DNA of 43,628 nucleotides, from positions 1-43,628 of the forward strand of contig CAIPYC010000148.1 in NCBI GenBank assembly GCA_903869185.1. Direction: 5' to 3'. Numbering within the stretch: position 1 is the stretch's first letter; each line of letters begins with the position of its first letter. The position numbers and the translations under genes were made by a program. The notes below the pieces were generated by a model. The model worked only from the letters and a program-made list of their open reading frames with translations, had not been told where the DNA came from and did not search any database. Source of the DNA: an uncultured cyanobacterium (GTDB taxonomy: Bacteria > Cyanobacteriota > Cyanobacteriia > Cyanobacteriales > Microcystaceae). Of this stretch, positions 16,935-27,222 are shown piece after piece.

Positions 16935-17660
16935 TTACAGAAAATTAGGTCTATGACGGATTAGATTGAGAAATTCCTCTCTAGTTTTTTGTTCCTCTTG
17001 AAATGAACCGACCATAGAACTGGTAACTGTCCAAGAACCTGGTTTTTGTACTCCGCGCATTACCATACACATATGGGTTGCCTCCATCACTACGGCTACG
17101 CCTTGAGGCTGCAATATTTCTTCAATAGCCTCAGCAATCTGCCTGGTCAATCTCTCCTGCACCTGAAGCCTGCGTGAGTACATCTCTACGATCCTGGCAA
17201 TTTTACTCAAACCCACGACCTTTTGATTGGGAATATAGGCTACATGAGCTCTACCCATAAAAGCCAACATATGATGCTCGCAAAGACTGAAAAAATCTAT
17301 GTCCCTTACTAGAACCATTTCGCTATGTCCCTCGTCAAAGATAGCATCATTGACAATCTTCTCCAGAGATTGATTGTATCCCTGTGTGAGAAATTGCATT
17401 GCCTCCGCTACTCTTTTCGGCGTTTTGAGCAATCCTTCTCTTTCTGGATCCTCTCCAACTGACTCGAGAATCACTCTGACGGCCTGACTTATTTTTTGAT
17501 GACCATTCTCCTCGAATGATACTTGCTTGATCCTGGCTTCTATTCCGTCATGGGTATCACGGGCAGGCCTGGTCAAAATTCGATCAGAAATATTTTTATC
17601 ACTCGTATTTTCCGGCTCTGAGTCTTTAGATCTGCCATTTATTGAATTTTTAACTGTCAT
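16935..17660 (-). CDS. folE: GTP cyclohydrolase I
   Basis: This 241-residue enzyme converts GTP to 7,8-dihydroneopterin triphosphate, the first step of folate and other pterin synthesis. The zinc ligands are Cys127 and His130 in SLCEHH and Cys198 in THMCMV. The core begins near residue 55, so the first 50 residues are a charged, probably disordered extension. Nucleotide contacts lie in [23 protein letters not shown]. It starts at an ATG 37 bases after the SDR gene on the same strand. A pterin carbinolamine dehydratase occurs elsewhere in the window (39410-39703). Confidence 0.95.
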   Translation of the reverse strand: MTVKNSINGRSKDSEPENTSDKNISDRILTRPARDTHDGIEARIKQVSFEENGHQKISQAVRVILESVGEDPEREGLLKTPKRVAEAMQFLTQGYNQSLEKIVNDAIFDEGHSEMVLVRDIDFFSLCEHHMLAFMGRAHVAYIPNQKVVGLSKIARIVEMYSRRLQVQERLTRQIAEAIEEILQPQGVAVVMEATHMCMVMRGVQKPGSWTVTSSMVGSFQEEQKTREEFLNLIRHRPNFL

Positions 17661-17697
17661 GTTCTGACCTTAATGATGATTTTAAAAGGAATATTAA

Positions 17698-18420
17698 TCA
17701 TAGAGCTCCTGCACTCGGTGTGATAATCATCTCTTGGATGGTCGCACTTGGAGGTAATAGAGCTGCATGAAGAATCGATTGCGCCACGACATCAGGTGAA
17801 AGCATAATTGTCCGGTCAAAGCCTACATCCACGTCATGCCAAAGGCAAGTATCGACAGCCCCTGGACTGATTACCATAACTCTAATGCCGTTTATTTTCT
17901 CTTCTAAAGATAGAATCTCTGAAAACTTTACTAAGCCTGCTTTACTAACAGAGTAAGCTCCCCAATTAACAAAAGAGTTATGAGCGGCAATTGAGGCAAC
18001 ATTAATAATTGTACCTCCTTTTTGCTCTCTCATTTTAGGTATAACACCTTGAACCGCTTGAAAAACACTAGTCAGATTGATATCTATACAATTTCTCCAA
18101 CTTGACAGGGAAGTCTCCGCCAGACTGGAAACAGAGGCTACTCCAGCGAGGTTAACCAGAACATCCACGCCACCGACTGCTGCTATTGAAGCAATCTTTT
18201 CGCTGATATCTTCAGATCCCATCAAGTCCAAGCGATATGAGTCCGCCTCTCCTCCTTTACTTCTTATGTTAGCGGCAATATCTTCGACTTTATCCAATGA
18301 TCTACCCACAAGAGCAACTCTAAAACCCGCTGAGGCAAAAAGAATTGCTGTCGAGCTCCCAATGCCACCAGTGGCTCCAACTACAATAACTCTCTGCATA
18401 TTTTTAGAGGAAATGGCCAC
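17698..18420 (-). CDS. Short-chain dehydrogenase/reductase (SDR)
   Basis: This is a classical SDR of 240 residues from a GTG at 18420; an ATG at 18399 would give 233 residues starting MQRVIVVGATGG and is an equally likely start. Neither has a good ribosome site. The nucleotide loop is GATGGIG (15-21), followed by the structural NLAGV (90-94) and catalytic Ser143, Tyr156 and Lys160 (YSVSK). Arg40 after the second strand suggests NADP(H). It resembles FabG-like reductases, but the substrate is unknown. It sits between folE and accA on the same strand. Confidence 0.85.
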   Translation of the reverse strand: MAISSKNMQRVIVVGATGGIGSSTAILFASAGFRVALVGRSLDKVEDIAANIRSKGGEADSYRLDLMGSEDISEKIASIAAVGGVDVLVNLAGVASVSSLAETSLSSWRNCIDINLTSVFQAVQGVIPKMREQKGGTIINVASIAAHNSFVNWGAYSVSKAGLVKFSEILSLEEKINGIRVMVISPGAVDTCLWHDVDVGFDRTIMLSPDVVAQSILHAALLPPSATIQEMIITPSAGAL

Positions 18421-18505
18421 AACAAAATCACTTCGATACAGAAATCAACTCGAGGTCATTCTTAATTGAATCTGATATTTAGTTGCATTTCTCATTATTA
18501 CAGAA

Positions 18506-19498
18506 TTATAACGCTTCAAAAGATTCTTTTTCTAAAAAAGAGCCTATCTGTCGGAATTTTTGATAGCGAAGTTCGCATCTCTCTTTACAACTGATATGAG
18601 TTAACTCTTCTAGATTTTTCAATAAGGACTGCTTAAGCAAAGCTGCCGCTTGAATAGGCTGCGCATGGGCACATTTGGGGGGTTCCATTACAATCTGATC
18701 AATGACACCTAATTCCTTGAGATCCTCTGGTGTTATCTTGAGGGCGCTGGCTGCTTGCTGAGCCTTTTTAGCATCTTTCCAAAGAATAGCAGCACAGGCT
18801 TCAGGCGTGGCTACAGTATAGACCGCATGTTCAAGCATCAGCAGACGATCTCCTACCCCTATGCCTAGGGCACCTCCAGAGCCGCCTTCACCGATGACTG
18901 TACAGATTATTGGAACCTCAAAACGAAACATTTCACGAAGGTTGTAGGCAATAGCTTCACCTTGACCCAGTCTCTCTCCATCGACTCCAGCCCAAGCGCC
19001 AGGGGTATCAATGAATGTAATTATAGGCATACCAAATTGATGAGCATGTTCCATCAAACGCCATGCTTTGCGATAGCCTCCCGGCAAGGGCATACCAAAG
19101 TTACGAGCTACATTGTCTTTGGTATCGCGTCCCTTTTGATGGCCGATAACAACGACTGGCCGACCTTCCAAGCGGGCTACACCACCAACTAGGGCAGGAT
19201 CATCGCTTCCACCGCGATCTCCATGGAGTTCAAACCAGTCATCAAAAATAGTTTGAACATAATCCAAAGTACTCGGACGACGAGGATGTCGAGCCAACTG
19301 CAAACGCTGTAAAGGATTTAGTCTACTGAAAATCTTTCTATGCAGCTCGTAATAGGTGTTTTCTAGCTGTGAAACCTCCTTGGAGAGATCTACGCTGTCG
19401 TCCTCAGCAGACTGCTTCAATTGTTCTATTCTTGTCTCAATTTCCCAAAGTGGTTTTTCAAACTCTAAAAGGAAAACTCTAGCTTCTGTTTTACTCAT
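18506..19498 (-). CDS. accA: Acetyl-CoA carboxylase carboxyltransferase subunit alpha
   Basis: This 330-residue subunit pairs with AccD (zinc-finger beta subunit, not in this window) to transfer the carboxyl group from carboxybiotin to acetyl-CoA, giving malonyl-CoA for fatty acid synthesis. Typical segments are [71 protein letters not shown] and [16 protein letters not shown]. An N-terminal coiled helix (about 1-60) is also normal. It lies 19 bases after lepA on the same strand. Confidence 0.96.
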   Translation of the reverse strand: MSKTEARVFLLEFEKPLWEIETRIEQLKQSAEDDSVDLSKEVSQLENTYYELHRKIFSRLNPLQRLQLARHPRRPSTLDYVQTIFDDWFELHGDRGGSDDPALVGGVARLEGRPVVVIGHQKGRDTKDNVARNFGMPLPGGYRKAWRLMEHAHQFGMPIITFIDTPGAWAGVDGERLGQGEAIAYNLREMFRFEVPIICTVIGEGGSGGALGIGVGDRLLMLEHAVYTVATPEACAAILWKDAKKAQQAASALKITPEDLKELGVIDQIVMEPPKCAHAQPIQAAALLKQSLLKNLEELTHISCKERCELRYQKFRQIGSFLEKESFEAL

Positions 19499-19517
19499 TT
19501 TTTTAAGTTATTTTTGA

Positions 19518-21332
19518 TTACTGTTGCTGCTCAAGCCTCAGAACAGCCATGAAAGCCTCTTGGGGGACATCTACAGTACCTATTGATTTCATTCTTTTTT
19601 TCCCTTTTGCCTGTTTATCAAGTAATTTCTTCTTGCGAGAAATATCACCCCCATAACACTTGGCCAACACATCTTTACGAAGAGCCGGGATATGTTCACT
19701 GGCTATTATCTTTGCTCCAATGGCAGCTTGGATGGGTATTTTAAACTGGTGGCGTGGAATAAGCTCCTTGAGTTTTTCGGTCAGGGCGCGCCCAACACTG
19801 TAGGCCTTGTCACGATGTACTATCATGGCCAGTGCGTCAACCCCGTCACCATTGACCATTATATCTAGCTTGACAAGAGGGTTTTCCCTGTAGCCAATTA
19901 GATGATATTCCATGCTGGCATAACCACGCGAACGAGATTTTAGCTGATCAAAAAAATCAGTTACTACTTCAGCTAATGGCATCTCATAGATTAATGTTGT
20001 GCGGGTTTTGGTAAAGAATCGCATATCTTTGAAAACACCTCGCCTGGCTTGACACAGCTCCATCAGGGAACCAACATATGTTTCAGGTGTGATCATTTCC
20101 ACCTGGATATAGGGCTCTTCTATCGCCTCTCTTTGTTGAATTGGCGGCAATTGACTTGGATTGTCAATCTCTATTACCTCACCATCGATATTGGTCACCC
20201 GGTAAACCACAGAGGGCGCCGTGATAATCAAATCCAAATTATATTCTCTCTCTAGACGTTCTTGTACTATTTCCATGTGGAGCAACCCCAAAAAACCACA
20301 ACGAAATCCAAAGCCCATGGCGCTGGATGTCTCTGGCTCATAAGAGAGAGCGGCATCATTGAGCTTGAGCTTTTCTAGAGCCTCTCTAAGATCTCCATAG
20401 CGATCTGAATCTATAGGGAAAAGACCACAGAAGACCATTGGCTTGGCTTCAGTATAACCTGGTAAAGCTTCTACCGCCGGTTTAGCCACAAGTGTAATGG
20501 TATCTCCGACTCTTGCATCTATCACCGACTTGATTGAGGCCGACAAATAACCAACCTCACCTGCATGGAGTTCATCAACAGGGATCTGATTTGGCGACAG
20601 TACTCCTAGCTCGTCTATATCATGCTCCTTGTCTGCAATCATCAAAAGAATGCGATCTCCTTTTTTCAAGCGACCGTCCATTATGCGAAAATAGACAATC
20701 ACACCTCTATAAGGATCATAGTAACTATCAAAAATGAGAGCACGAAGAGGATTTTCTACAGTATCCTGTGGCGGTGGTACATGTTTGACAATAGATTCTA
20801 AAATATCTTCAATGCCAATACCTGATTTGGCCGAAGACTTGATCACATCAGTACAGTCGAGACCTACTATCTCTTCTATCTCCTCAGCCACTCTATCCGG
20901 CTCGGCGCTCGGCAAGTCTATCTTGTTAAGAACTGGAATAATCTCAAGGTTATTATCCAGAGCCAGATATACGTTCGCCAAAGTCTGGGCCTCCACCCCT
21001 TGCGAGGCATCTACTACCAATAGAGCTCCTTCACAAGCTGCTAAAGAACGAGACACTTCATAGGAAAAATCGACATGTCCTGGAGTATCGATCAGGTTCA
21101 ATACATAATCCTTGCCATCTTTAGCCCTATAGTTCATGCGGGCGGCCTGAAGCTTGATCGTGATGCCGCGCTCGCGCTCTAGATCCATATTGTCTAGAAA
21201 CTGTTCTTTCATCTCTCTAGGCTGTACTGTCTTGGTAACCTGCAAAAGACGATCAGCCAGAGTAGATTTACCATGGTCAATATGGGCAATAATGCAGAAG
21301 TTGCGGATAAGAGAAACCGGGACCTCAGTCAT
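19518..21332 (-). CDS. lepA: Elongation factor 4 (LepA GTPase)
   Basis: This 604-residue translational GTPase back-translocates stalled ribosomes and influences initiation and subunit assembly. G motifs are visible: AHIDHGKST (G1), DTPGHVDF (G3) and NKIDLP (G4), with [10 protein letters not shown] as switch I. The LepA-specific C-terminus is present, including [23 protein letters not shown] near the end. Length is normal. It lies between acs and accA on the minus strand. Confidence 0.97.
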   Translation of the reverse strand: MTEVPVSLIRNFCIIAHIDHGKSTLADRLLQVTKTVQPREMKEQFLDNMDLERERGITIKLQAARMNYRAKDGKDYVLNLIDTPGHVDFSYEVSRSLAACEGALLVVDASQGVEAQTLANVYLALDNNLEIIPVLNKIDLPSAEPDRVAEEIEEIVGLDCTDVIKSSAKSGIGIEDILESIVKHVPPPQDTVENPLRALIFDSYYDPYRGVIVYFRIMDGRLKKGDRILLMIADKEHDIDELGVLSPNQIPVDELHAGEVGYLSASIKSVIDARVGDTITLVAKPAVEALPGYTEAKPMVFCGLFPIDSDRYGDLREALEKLKLNDAALSYEPETSSAMGFGFRCGFLGLLHMEIVQERLEREYNLDLIITAPSVVYRVTNIDGEVIEIDNPSQLPPIQQREAIEEPYIQVEMITPETYVGSLMELCQARRGVFKDMRFFTKTRTTLIYEMPLAEVVTDFFDQLKSRSRGYASMEYHLIGYRENPLVKLDIMVNGDGVDALAMIVHRDKAYSVGRALTEKLKELIPRHQFKIPIQAAIGAKIIASEHIPALRKDVLAKCYGGDISRKKKLLDKQAKGKKRMKSIGTVDVPQEAFMAVLRLEQQQ

Positions 21333-21436
21333 ATAATATTAATCACTATAGATATTTTCCATTCTAAGGTCTCTTCAGTCTCTTTGTAACTCTCTTGTAA
21401 CAAGGTAGGGGTTCATGACCGAGATCAGGGATCTGC

Positions 21437-23410
21437 TCAAATTTCCTCTCTGAGCTGATCTAGAACATTACGATCCTCTAGAGTTGAAATATCTCCCACG
21501 ATCTCCCCGCCACTGGCCAAACTCCGCAAAAGACGCCGCATGATTTTACCAGATCTGGTTTTAGGCAGAGAATCAGTAAAACGAATTTCTCCAGGTTTGG
21601 CAATAGCCCCAATTTGGTCAGTGACATGTTTTTTGAGGATTGTTGCTAGGTCATCACTTTGGCTATAGCTACTTTCTAGCGTAACAAAAGCAAAAATCTC
21701 TTCCCCCTTGATGGGATCTTTTTTGCCTACTACAGCAGCTTCAGCTACTGCAGGATGCGACACAAGAGCCGATTCTATTTCCATAGTGCCCAAACGGTGT
21801 CCTGAAACATTGATCACATCATCAACTCGTCCCATCACCCAGAAATATCCGTCTTCATCTTGCTTAGCGCCATCACCTGCAAAATAAAAATACTGACCAT
21901 CTATTGGTTGAATATGCTCCCAATAACTCTCTCGGAAACGTTCAGGATTACCATAAACTGTTCTCATCATGCCGGGCCAAGGGTACTTGATTGTCAGATA
22001 ACCACCTACATTGGCATTGAGTGACTTGCCATTTAGATCAACGATTTCAACCTGAATACCAGGTAATGGCTGGGTACAAGATCCAGGCTTTGTGGGGATC
22101 ACGCTCGGTAAAGGTGCAATCATGATTCCCCCGGTTTCAGTCTGCCACCAGGTATCCACAATTGGACAGCGCTCACCACCTATAACCCGGTGATACCATA
22201 TCCAGGCCTCTGGATTAATGGGTTCGCCCACAGTACCTAGTAGACGAAGTGATGAAAGATCCCTGGAATTGGGAAGCTTTTCGCCCATCTTCAGCCAAGC
22301 CCTAATAGCAGTAGGAGCAGTATAAAAAACAGTTACGCCATATTTTTCAATCAAATCCCAAATACAACCAGGATTGGACTCTCGAGTGACTCCCTCATAC
22401 ATGACAGTAGTGGCACCATTGGATAGAGGTCCATAGACAATATAGCTATGTCCAGTAATCCATCCCACATCAGCTGTACACCAATAGACATCGGTATCTT
22501 GCAAATCAAATACCCATTTGGTTGTCATATGACAATAGAGGCTGTAACCGCCAGTGGTATGTACAACTCCCTTGGGAGTTCCGGTAGTCCCACTGGTATA
22601 AAGAATAAAAAGCATATCCTCACTGTCCATTTCTTCAGCTGGACATTCTGCAGATACAGTTGCCTTCAGTTCATGCCACCAGTAGTCCCGTCCTTGTACC
22701 ATTGCCGTCTCGTTTTTAGTTCTCTCAACAACCAATACCTTCTCTACTGAAGGTGCGCCATTGTCAGCAAGAGCTAAATCAACCTGTGGCTTCAATAGTA
22801 CTATTTTATCCTTGCGATACCCACCATCTGCAGTTATCACCAATTTGACTTGAGCATCATTTAGCCTATCCTTAATTGCTTCCCGGCTGAATCCACCGAA
22901 AATTACAGTATGGGCTGCCCCGATCCTGGCGCAGGCTAGCATAGCAATAGCTGCTTCAGGAATCATGGGCATATAAATAGCGATGCGATCTCCCCTGCAT
23001 GCACCTAGCTGCTTGAGGGCATTGGCGAATTGACATACCTCTCTATGGAGTTGGGCATAGGTGATGATGCGAGAATCACCGGGTTCCCCTTCCCAAATAA
23101 TAGCGGCCTTATTCTTTCGCCAATTCTGCAGATGCCGATCCAAGCAATTGTAGGAAATATTTAATTTGCCACCGACAAACCACTTGGCATGAGGAGGTTG
23201 CCAGTCCAGTACATGCTCCCATCGCTTGAACCAATACAGCTCATTCTCGGCCAGTTCTGACCAAAATTTTTCCGGCTCTTCAATAGATCTAGCTCTGAGA
23301 TCTTGATATTCCTTGAGGGTTTTAATATTAGATTTTTGTATAAATTCAGTAGATGGCTCGAACTTGCGACCTTCCTGTAGGACTGATTCTATATTGTTTT
23401 CTTTGTTCAT
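21437..23410 (-). CDS. acs: Acetyl-CoA synthetase (AMP-forming)
   Basis: This 657-residue enzyme activates acetate to acetyl-CoA through acetyl-AMP. Adenylation motifs include [25 protein letters not shown] and [22 protein letters not shown]. The C-terminal [11 protein letters not shown] holds the lysine commonly controlled by acetylation. The N-terminal ACS region ([22 protein letters not shown]) is complete. Together with accA on the same strand, it could supply acetyl-CoA for fatty acids during acetate uptake. The ATG at 23410 fits the family start. Confidence 0.96.
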   Translation of the reverse strand: MNKENNIESVLQEGRKFEPSTEFIQKSNIKTLKEYQDLRARSIEEPEKFWSELAENELYWFKRWEHVLDWQPPHAKWFVGGKLNISYNCLDRHLQNWRKNKAAIIWEGEPGDSRIITYAQLHREVCQFANALKQLGACRGDRIAIYMPMIPEAAIAMLACARIGAAHTVIFGGFSREAIKDRLNDAQVKLVITADGGYRKDKIVLLKPQVDLALADNGAPSVEKVLVVERTKNETAMVQGRDYWWHELKATVSAECPAEEMDSEDMLFILYTSGTTGTPKGVVHTTGGYSLYCHMTTKWVFDLQDTDVYWCTADVGWITGHSYIVYGPLSNGATTVMYEGVTRESNPGCIWDLIEKYGVTVFYTAPTAIRAWLKMGEKLPNSRDLSSLRLLGTVGEPINPEAWIWYHRVIGGERCPIVDTWWQTETGGIMIAPLPSVIPTKPGSCTQPLPGIQVEIVDLNGKSLNANVGGYLTIKYPWPGMMRTVYGNPERFRESYWEHIQPIDGQYFYFAGDGAKQDEDGYFWVMGRVDDVINVSGHRLGTMEIESALVSHPAVAEAAVVGKKDPIKGEEIFAFVTLESSYSQSDDLATILKKHVTDQIGAIAKPGEIRFTDSLPKTRSGKIMRRLLRSLASGGEIVGDISTLEDRNVLDQLREEI

Positions 23411-23571
23411 GATTTTCGGCGAATTATCCTGAAGAATATTATCTCAAACTCTGCTCAAGATTCTAGAAGATCTCTAACAGACTTTTAGCCCAACCCAAGA
23501 TAAGAACCTTTGATATTCAACCAGGAAGCGGGATATTTCTTTCTCATTGGGAGATGTATACCCCGCCCACT

Positions 23572-24861
23572 CTATCTTTGAGAAGACGCACTGCTTTTGT
23601 GCTCTATCTCGGGTTTCAGTATTTCCAGGGATTTGGCCAGCTGAGGATCACTTAGGGTGCCAATCTTTTCCCTATTGGACTGGAGTTCCTTGCGATCGGC
23701 ATCTGTGAGATCTATCACGACATCGGGCTCAATACCATGCTTGTTGATATCTCTGCCGCTGGGGGTAAGGTACTTGGCGATCGTTACAGCCATACCAGAA
23801 CCATCAGCTAGCCCCCGCACAGACTGCACTAGTCCCTTGCCAAAGGTTTTGGTTCCAACCAGTTTGGCCCGGCGATTATCCTGGAGTGCTCCAGAAAGGA
23901 TTTCACTGGCACTGGCCGAACCACCGTCAACCAAAATAACTAGTGGTTTATCAGTTAGAGCAAGGTTATTAGCCCTATAGCGCTCTTTTTCGCCTTGTCG
24001 CTCGACTGTCGATACAATAGTTCCTTCTTTGAGCCACTGCCGGGCAATATCTACGGCTGCATACAGAAGACCACCAGGATCAGAGCGCAAATCCAATATG
24101 TAACCTTTGACGTGCTGCTGCTCTAGCCTTTCAATGGCATGGCGCATCTCATCCCCTGCCTGGGCACTGAATTGGTTGAGACGAATATAGCCAACCGATC
24201 CCAGTGGGGTATCTTGGACGTGAAAGCGAACTGGATGAATTTCGATTTTGGAACGCACCAAAGAATAGTCGATCTCTTTACTTCCTCTTAGGACAGTAAG
24301 AACAATCTTAGTACCTGACTCTCCTCTGATTAACTTAACAGCATCCTGTACATCCATTCCCTTGGTACTTTTACCATCAATCTTGATAATGATATCTTTT
24401 GATTGGATACCAGCTTTTAAAGCTGGACTACCTTCAATGGGGCTTGATACCACCAACTGACCGGTTTTTTCCTGTTTGCCCAGTTCCAGTCCTACCCCAG
24501 AGAGCTCACCTGAGGTCTGGATTTGCATATCCTTAAACTCTTCAGGGTCCATAAAGCGTGTATAGGGATCACCCAGTTTTTTGAGCATCTCTCGAATAGC
24601 CTTATAAGCCTGCTGTCTATTTTCATAATTCCTGCCCAGATAATTGCTACGTACAGCTTGCCAGTCGGTTCGGTTAAACGTACCATCGACATAATTTCTA
24701 TTGACGATCTGCCATACCTCGTCGATCACCTCTTTGGGGCTTTCCTGAAAAGACGCCTGGCTAGCTGACCAATGCAACAATCCAGCTCCAGTGATAGTGG
24801 CTGTAGTCAGTAATAATGCCGTAGCTCCGCGAAGCAATTCACGCTTGTGAATATTACCCAT
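23572..24861 (-). CDS. Carboxyl-terminal processing protease (S41 family, CtpA/B/C type)
   Basis: I choose the ATG at 24861 (429 residues, MGNIHKRELLRG). The frame stays open up to 25008, but that extension lacks protease similarity and runs through an inverted repeat. Residues 1-35 are a signal or anchor sequence, so the enzyme acts in the lumen or periplasm. A PDZ domain lies at about residues 110-195 (SGVGLELGKQ...IIKIDGKST). The catalytic pair is Ser317 in GGSASASEI and Lys342 in TFGKGLVQ, 25 residues apart as in the plant D1-processing enzyme. Cyanobacteria usually have three paralogues. CtpA trims the D1 precursor of photosystem II, while CtpB and CtpC roles are less clear. Which one this is cannot be settled by eye. 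Confidence 0.92.
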   Translation of the reverse strand: MGNIHKRELLRGATALLLTTATITGAGLLHWSASQASFQESPKEVIDEVWQIVNRNYVDGTFNRTDWQAVRSNYLGRNYENRQQAYKAIREMLKKLGDPYTRFMDPEEFKDMQIQTSGELSGVGLELGKQEKTGQLVVSSPIEGSPALKAGIQSKDIIIKIDGKSTKGMDVQDAVKLIRGESGTKIVLTVLRGSKEIDYSLVRSKIEIHPVRFHVQDTPLGSVGYIRLNQFSAQAGDEMRHAIERLEQQHVKGYILDLRSDPGGLLYAAVDIARQWLKEGTIVSTVERQGEKERYRANNLALTDKPLVILVDGGSASASEILSGALQDNRRAKLVGTKTFGKGLVQSVRGLADGSGMAVTIAKYLTPSGRDINKHGIEPDVVIDLTDADRKELQSNREKIGTLSDPQLAKSLEILKPEIEHKSSASSQR

Positions 24862-24910
24862 AAATCTTGTCTTTTCTCCTGCTGAGTGTGAGAAACCTGT
24901 TACCATCTTC

Positions 24911-24950
24911 CACTCAACTCTAACATAGCTGTATGTTACTGAGTTGAGTG
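24911..24950. repeat. 40-base near-perfect inverted repeat between the Ctp protease gene and ftsQ
   Basis: CACTCAACTC (24911-24920) pairs perfectly with GAGTTGAGTG (24941-24950). Inside, TAACATA (24921-24927) pairs perfectly with TATGTTA (24932-24938) around a GCTG loop. Only the two bases CT at 24939-24940 are unpaired. No T-run follows on either strand, so it is not a standard terminator. It is 50 bases upstream of the protease ATG and about 45 bases upstream of the ftsQ -35 box, fitting an operator or a leader hairpin. Confidence 0.8.
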
Positions 24951-24994
24951 ACTGGATTTGTCTGACCATATCATCTTGATCTTTGTTAAAAATT

Positions 24995-25024
24995 TTGACA
25001 AAAAACATAAAATGATGATAAAAT
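24995..25024 (+). promoter_or_regulatory. Sigma-70 type promoter for ftsQ
   Basis: A perfect TTGACA (24995-25000), an 18-base spacer and TAAAAT (25019-25024) lie 27 bases upstream of the ftsQ ATG. This would give a short leader of about 20 bases. Confidence 0.55.
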
Positions 25025-25051
25025 CCTCACCAATTCCGAGCTCGCTTTAAA

Positions 25052-25858
25052 ATGACTGATTCTTCTCTAACTCGTACAGAACTAGACAATACACGAAAAC
25101 GAAAAAAAAATCAAAGAATTAGTAATTTACTTTTACTGATTTGGCGTCTGATTTTTCTCTCATCCTTGGCAGTTGGTGCTTCCTACTTTGTCAACTCATC
25201 AGCCTCGATGATTCGCAGTTCTTCGGAAATAGAAATAGAAGGTAACCAAAAACTTTCCAAGCAAGAGGTTCGTTCGTGGCTAAAGATAACATACCCACAG
25301 ATGCTATGGTCCTTGCCCATAGCCCAACTCTCTAAAATACTGCGAGATGAACCGCCATTGGAGTCAGCTAAAATCACTAGAGAGATTTTGCCACCCAAGC
25401 TAACTATAGTTGTTAAGGAAAGGAAACCAGTTGCTATAGCCAATACTGGCAAGGAACAAGGATTTTTAGATGCTGGGGGAACTTGGATTAATAAAGGTTT
25501 TTATCCCAAAGATAGCGATATTGGACACAACATAAGTTTGACCGTTAAGGGATTCAATGATCGTTATCGTTCGGACTGGAGTAAACTCTACAGGCATTTA
25601 CCTAATTCTTTGGTTAGGATAAAATCTATAGACTGGGCTAACCCTGATAATTTGATATTGCAAACGGAATTAGGTGATGTCCATATTGGAGCTTACAATG
25701 ATAAGGATTTCGTAACGAAGATTTTAGTACTTAACAAGATGAAGAATCTAACAAGTAGATTACCTAGCGAGAGAATTGCCTATATTGATCTGAGTAATCC
25801 GCAAAAACCAACCGTCCAGGTTATACCTGAGGCAAAGGATCCAGAGAAGTTACCTTGA
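25052..25858 (+). CDS. ftsQ: Cell division protein FtsQ (POTRA domain)
   Basis: This 268-residue bitopic membrane protein has a basic cytoplasmic N-terminus (1-25), one transmembrane helix (about 26-48) and a POTRA domain (about 55-125: IEIEGNQKLSKQEVRSWL). A second beta-rich domain follows (IKSIDWANPDNLILQTELGDVHIG...YIDLSNPQKPTVQ). FtsQ bridges early and late divisome proteins. It directly precedes ftsZ, the usual cyanobacterial order. The 134-base gap to ftsZ contains an inverted repeat and a possible separate promoter, so the two genes may be partly independent. Confidence 0.9.
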   Translation: MTDSSLTRTELDNTRKRKKNQRISNLLLLIWRLIFLSSLAVGASYFVNSSASMIRSSSEIEIEGNQKLSKQEVRSWLKITYPQMLWSLPIAQLSKILRDEPPLESAKITREILPPKLTIVVKERKPVAIANTGKEQGFLDAGGTWINKGFYPKDSDIGHNISLTVKGFNDRYRSDWSKLYRHLPNSLVRIKSIDWANPDNLILQTELGDVHIGAYNDKDFVTKILVLNKMKNLTSRLPSERIAYIDLSNPQKPTVQVIPEAKDPEKLP

Positions 25859-25916
25859 TTTGCTGCACAACCAATCTAGGCGGATAGATAAAACTTGAGA
25901 CAGAAAAAGACATAGT

Positions 25917-25942
25917 AAGTAATAATATATAGATTATTACTT
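25917..25942. repeat. Perfect 10-base inverted repeat in the ftsQ-ftsZ gap
   Basis: AAGTAATAAT (25917-25926) and ATTATTACTT (25933-25942) are perfect reverse complements around a 6-base loop (ATATAG). The stem is almost all AT and lacks a T-tail, so it looks more like a protein-binding palindrome than a terminator. It lies about 50-75 bases upstream of the first ftsZ ATG. Confidence 0.65.
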
Positions 25943-25981
25943 CGCAATTAGCCTATTTGCTAGACGGTAAACATTATAAAT

Positions 25982-26055
25982 AAAGTACTGAGATGGTAAA
26001 TTTAGATGATTACAGCATAAAAAATACTGAGATGGTAAATTTAGATGATTATAGC
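25982..26055 (+). repeat. Tandem duplication covering the ftsZ translation start
   Basis: Bases 25982-26016 and 26021-26055 are direct repeats, 33 of 35 bases identical, with a 39-base period. Each copy contains TACTGAGATG followed by codons for MVNLDDYS, so both carry a potential ATG start (25993 and 26032) in the same frame. A TATAAA near 25975-25980 could act as a -10 box, which would put the first ATG very close to the RNA 5' end. Confidence 0.9.
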
Positions 26056-27183
26056 CATTCTAATCCAGAGGCAATCATTGCCTCCCAACTGACAGTAGAG
26101 GTAGATAAATTGGGAATCGTGCCTAGTAATATTGCAAGAATCAAGGTAATTGGAGTTGGTGGTGGTGGCTGCAATGCAGTTGATCGTATGGTTGAAGCCG
26201 GAGTAGCAGGGGTTGAATTTTGGGCTATCAATACTGATGCCCAAACTCTTGCTCATTCCAAAGCTTCTCTCAGGCTGCAAATAGGTCAAAAACTGACAAG
26301 AGGACTCGGTGCTGGGGGTAATCCATCTATTGGTCAAAAGGCTGCCGAAGAATCACGTGATGAGATTGCCAAAGCAATTGAAGATACAGATTTGGTTTTC
26401 ATTACCTCTGGGATGGGTGGTGGAACCGGAACTGGTGCAGCGCCGATTGTAGCAGAGATAGCCAAAGAAAAAGGATGCTTGACAGTCGGTGTCGTGACTC
26501 GTCCTTTCACTTTCGAAGGACGCAGAAGGATGCAACAGTCTGAAGAGGGGATTAATAATTTACAAAGCTCGGTAGACACACTGATTGTCATTCCCAACAA
26601 CAAACTACTCTCGGTTATCTTACCGGATACTCCCATTAAAGAATCTTTCAGGATGGCCGATGAGGTTTTGCGTCAAGGAGTTCAAGGTATATCAGACATT
26701 ATCACTATTCCAGGTTTAGTCAATGTTGATTTTGCCGATATTAGAACGGTAATGGCTGATGCAGGTTCTGCCTTGATGGGTATAGGAGTGGCTTCAGGCA
26801 AATCCAGAGCCAGAGAGGCCGCAACTGCCGCAATATCATCTCCAATGTTGGAATCAACTATTGAGGGCGCTAGGGGAGTTGTTATCAATATCACTGGAGG
26901 ACATGATCTCAGTCTTGCTGAAGTGACAACTGCAGCCGATACCATCTATGAAATAGTAGATCGTGATGCCAATATAATTTTTGGCGCGGTAATAGATGAG
27001 AAAATGCAAGGTGAGATAAGGGTTACTGTAATTGCTACTGGTTTTAACCCTACTCCAGAGAAATCCAACTTGCCAATGATTGCGGGTAAAAAAATAATAA
27101 AATCCCCTCTACCAGAGAACAATGATAATGATGATGTTGTACTTCCTGAATTCTTGAAGAAACTTCGAGCTCAACAGCGATAA
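25993..27183 (+). CDS. ftsZ: Cell division protein FtsZ (tubulin homologue)
   Basis: This 396-residue GTPase polymerises into the Z ring. Visible motifs are the phosphate-binding [14 protein letters not shown], the tubulin signature [10 protein letters not shown] at about 141-150, and the T7 loop [11 protein letters not shown] near 244-254. The C-terminal tether-binding peptide is [10 protein letters not shown], just before the end. The first 21 residues contain MVNLDDYS twice because of an in-frame 39-base duplication; the gene could start at either 25993 or 26032 (383 residues). No Shine-Dalgarno sequence precedes either ATG. It is followed by a DUF3082-type gene 39 bases later. Confidence 0.96.
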   Translation: MVNLDDYSIKNTEMVNLDDYSHSNPEAIIASQLTVEVDKLGIVPSNIARIKVIGVGGGGCNAVDRMVEAGVAGVEFWAINTDAQTLAHSKASLRLQIGQKLTRGLGAGGNPSIGQKAAEESRDEIAKAIEDTDLVFITSGMGGGTGTGAAPIVAEIAKEKGCLTVGVVTRPFTFEGRRRMQQSEEGINNLQSSVDTLIVIPNNKLLSVILPDTPIKESFRMADEVLRQGVQGISDIITIPGLVNVDFADIRTVMADAGSALMGIGVASGKSRAREAATAAISSPMLESTIEGARGVVINITGGHDLSLAEVTTAADTIYEIVDRDANIIFGAVIDEKMQGEIRVTVIATGFNPTPEKSNLPMIAGKKIIKSPLPENNDNDDVVLPEFLKKLRAQQR

Positions 27184-27222
27184 TACAGTCCGGATATCTT
27201 TTTGATTTTAGGGAAAAAACTT

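Noticed and set aside
18077..18469. 130-codon open frame antisense to the SDR gene
   Set aside because: Its composition mirrors the SDR codons, and no domain is visible.
23411..23571. Short peptide gene between acs and the protease gene
   Set aside because: A 20-codon frame on the minus strand has no ribosome site or recognisable sequence. I see nothing functional in this gap.
23773..23785. Possible HIP1 octamer near GGCGATCG
   Set aside because: Only a partial match. I saw no intact GCGATCGC in the window, though a computed scan would be needed to be sure.
24862..25008. N-terminal extension of the Ctp protease frame to a start at 25008
   Set aside because: The extra 49 residues have no protease or signal-peptide features and run through the 40-base inverted repeat. 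The ATG at 24861 gives a normal leader.
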